From NCBI GenBank assembly GCA_014529385.2, contig CM043955.1, forward strand, positions 149,621,640 through 149,685,639: a stretch of 64,000 nt of DNA, written 5' to 3'. Origin of the DNA: Adiantum capillus-veneris. Its lineage: Eukaryota > Streptophyta > Polypodiopsida > Polypodiales > Pteridaceae. The first letter of the stretch is position 1. Each line of letters opens with the position of its first letter. Below the pieces are notes generated by a model. That model made no database searches and was not told where the DNA came from. It saw nothing but the letters and a program-made list of their open reading frames with translations. Position numbers and translations under genes: made by a program. Below are positions 63,830-64,000 of the stretch, piece after piece.

Positions 63830-64000
63830 AATTTTAGAGGAAAGCACAACAGGATGTTGTTATTGAGGATGCTCCCATAGCATCCATACAAATGGCAGCT
63901 ACATGGTTAGGAGGAATGGATCTACGCATTCATTTACAACTTGTCGGACGGCACCACCGAAAGAGCCTTAGTGGACACAAGGGCCAGAGCTAATGTGGTT
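63830..64000 (+). pseudogene. B2 second protease-like domain (start only)
   Basis: Broken frames after the integrase C-terminus give ASIQMAATWLGGMDLRIHLQ, TTERALVDTRARANVV, where the window ends. It aligns with the B1 version (ERALVDIGARANVA) and shows DSGA decayed to DTRA. Confidence 0.6.

Larger units (their letters stand above)
59750..64000 (+). mobile_element. B2: 3' half (linker, RT, RNase H, integrase, second protease), plus strand
   Basis: Starts within PFxEEMFEPFGW and runs to the window end inside the second protease-like domain. The first protease is missing, lost at the junction. The rest of B2 and its 3' LTR lie beyond 64000. Confidence 0.85.

Overview
The window looks like a gene-poor, retrotransposon-packed stretch of a large plant nuclear genome. 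LTR retrotransposons of Ty3/gypsy and Ty1/copia type, plant-style primer-binding sites, CT/CA microsatellites and nested insertions fill nearly all of it. I see no intact host gene, no tRNA or rRNA gene and nothing bacterial. The species cannot be named from the sequence.

Layout. (1) 1-542: end of a minus-strand LTR element (LTR fragment, polypurine tract). (2) 543-19551: element G1, a complete 19.0-kb minus-strand Ty3/gypsy element with a TAGGC target duplication, about 1% LTR divergence, a gag-pol with a second protease-like domain after integrase, a Trp-repeat ORF and a large 3' coiled-coil ORF. Palindrome-bearing repeats occur in both of its non-coding tracts. (3) 19557-29483: LTR-like end, small ORFs and element G2, a truncated minus-strand gypsy element with a mutated RT motif. 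(4) 29484-30078: 3' tail and LTR of a plus-strand element. (5) 30079-36633: a unit with no recognisable polymerase. It holds a TATA-like promoter, a nine-copy array of about 150 bp, two unrecognised ORF regions, a decayed histone H3 (CENH3-like) ORF with an acidic C-terminal extension, and tandem hairpin repeats. (6) 36634-64000: two copies of a second gypsy family (B1, B2) related to G1. Their halves lie in mixed orientation. The pattern fits two same-direction elements followed by one inversion of about 17.7 kb (about 42047-59749). A 4.5-kb copia element with GGCAT target duplications and 227-bp LTRs is inserted in the B1 RT region.

The G1/B families share features I do not recognise as standard: a second retropepsin-like domain downstream of integrase, two consecutive H2C2-type zinc modules before the integrase core, a conserved gag N-terminal domain, and 20-22-bp perfect palindromes spaced about 285 bp apart in long non-coding tracts. 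The palindrome sequence differs between families but both have a CGCG centre.

The most surprising item is the H3-like ORF at 35156-35596, which aligns without a gap over about 86 residues of the histone fold and is followed in the same frame by a Glu/Pro-rich tail. It carries nonsense codons and is a pseudogene here. Its ancestor may have been an element-borne histone, and an intact relative elsewhere would be worth looking for. All domain calls were made by eye; no database search was run.
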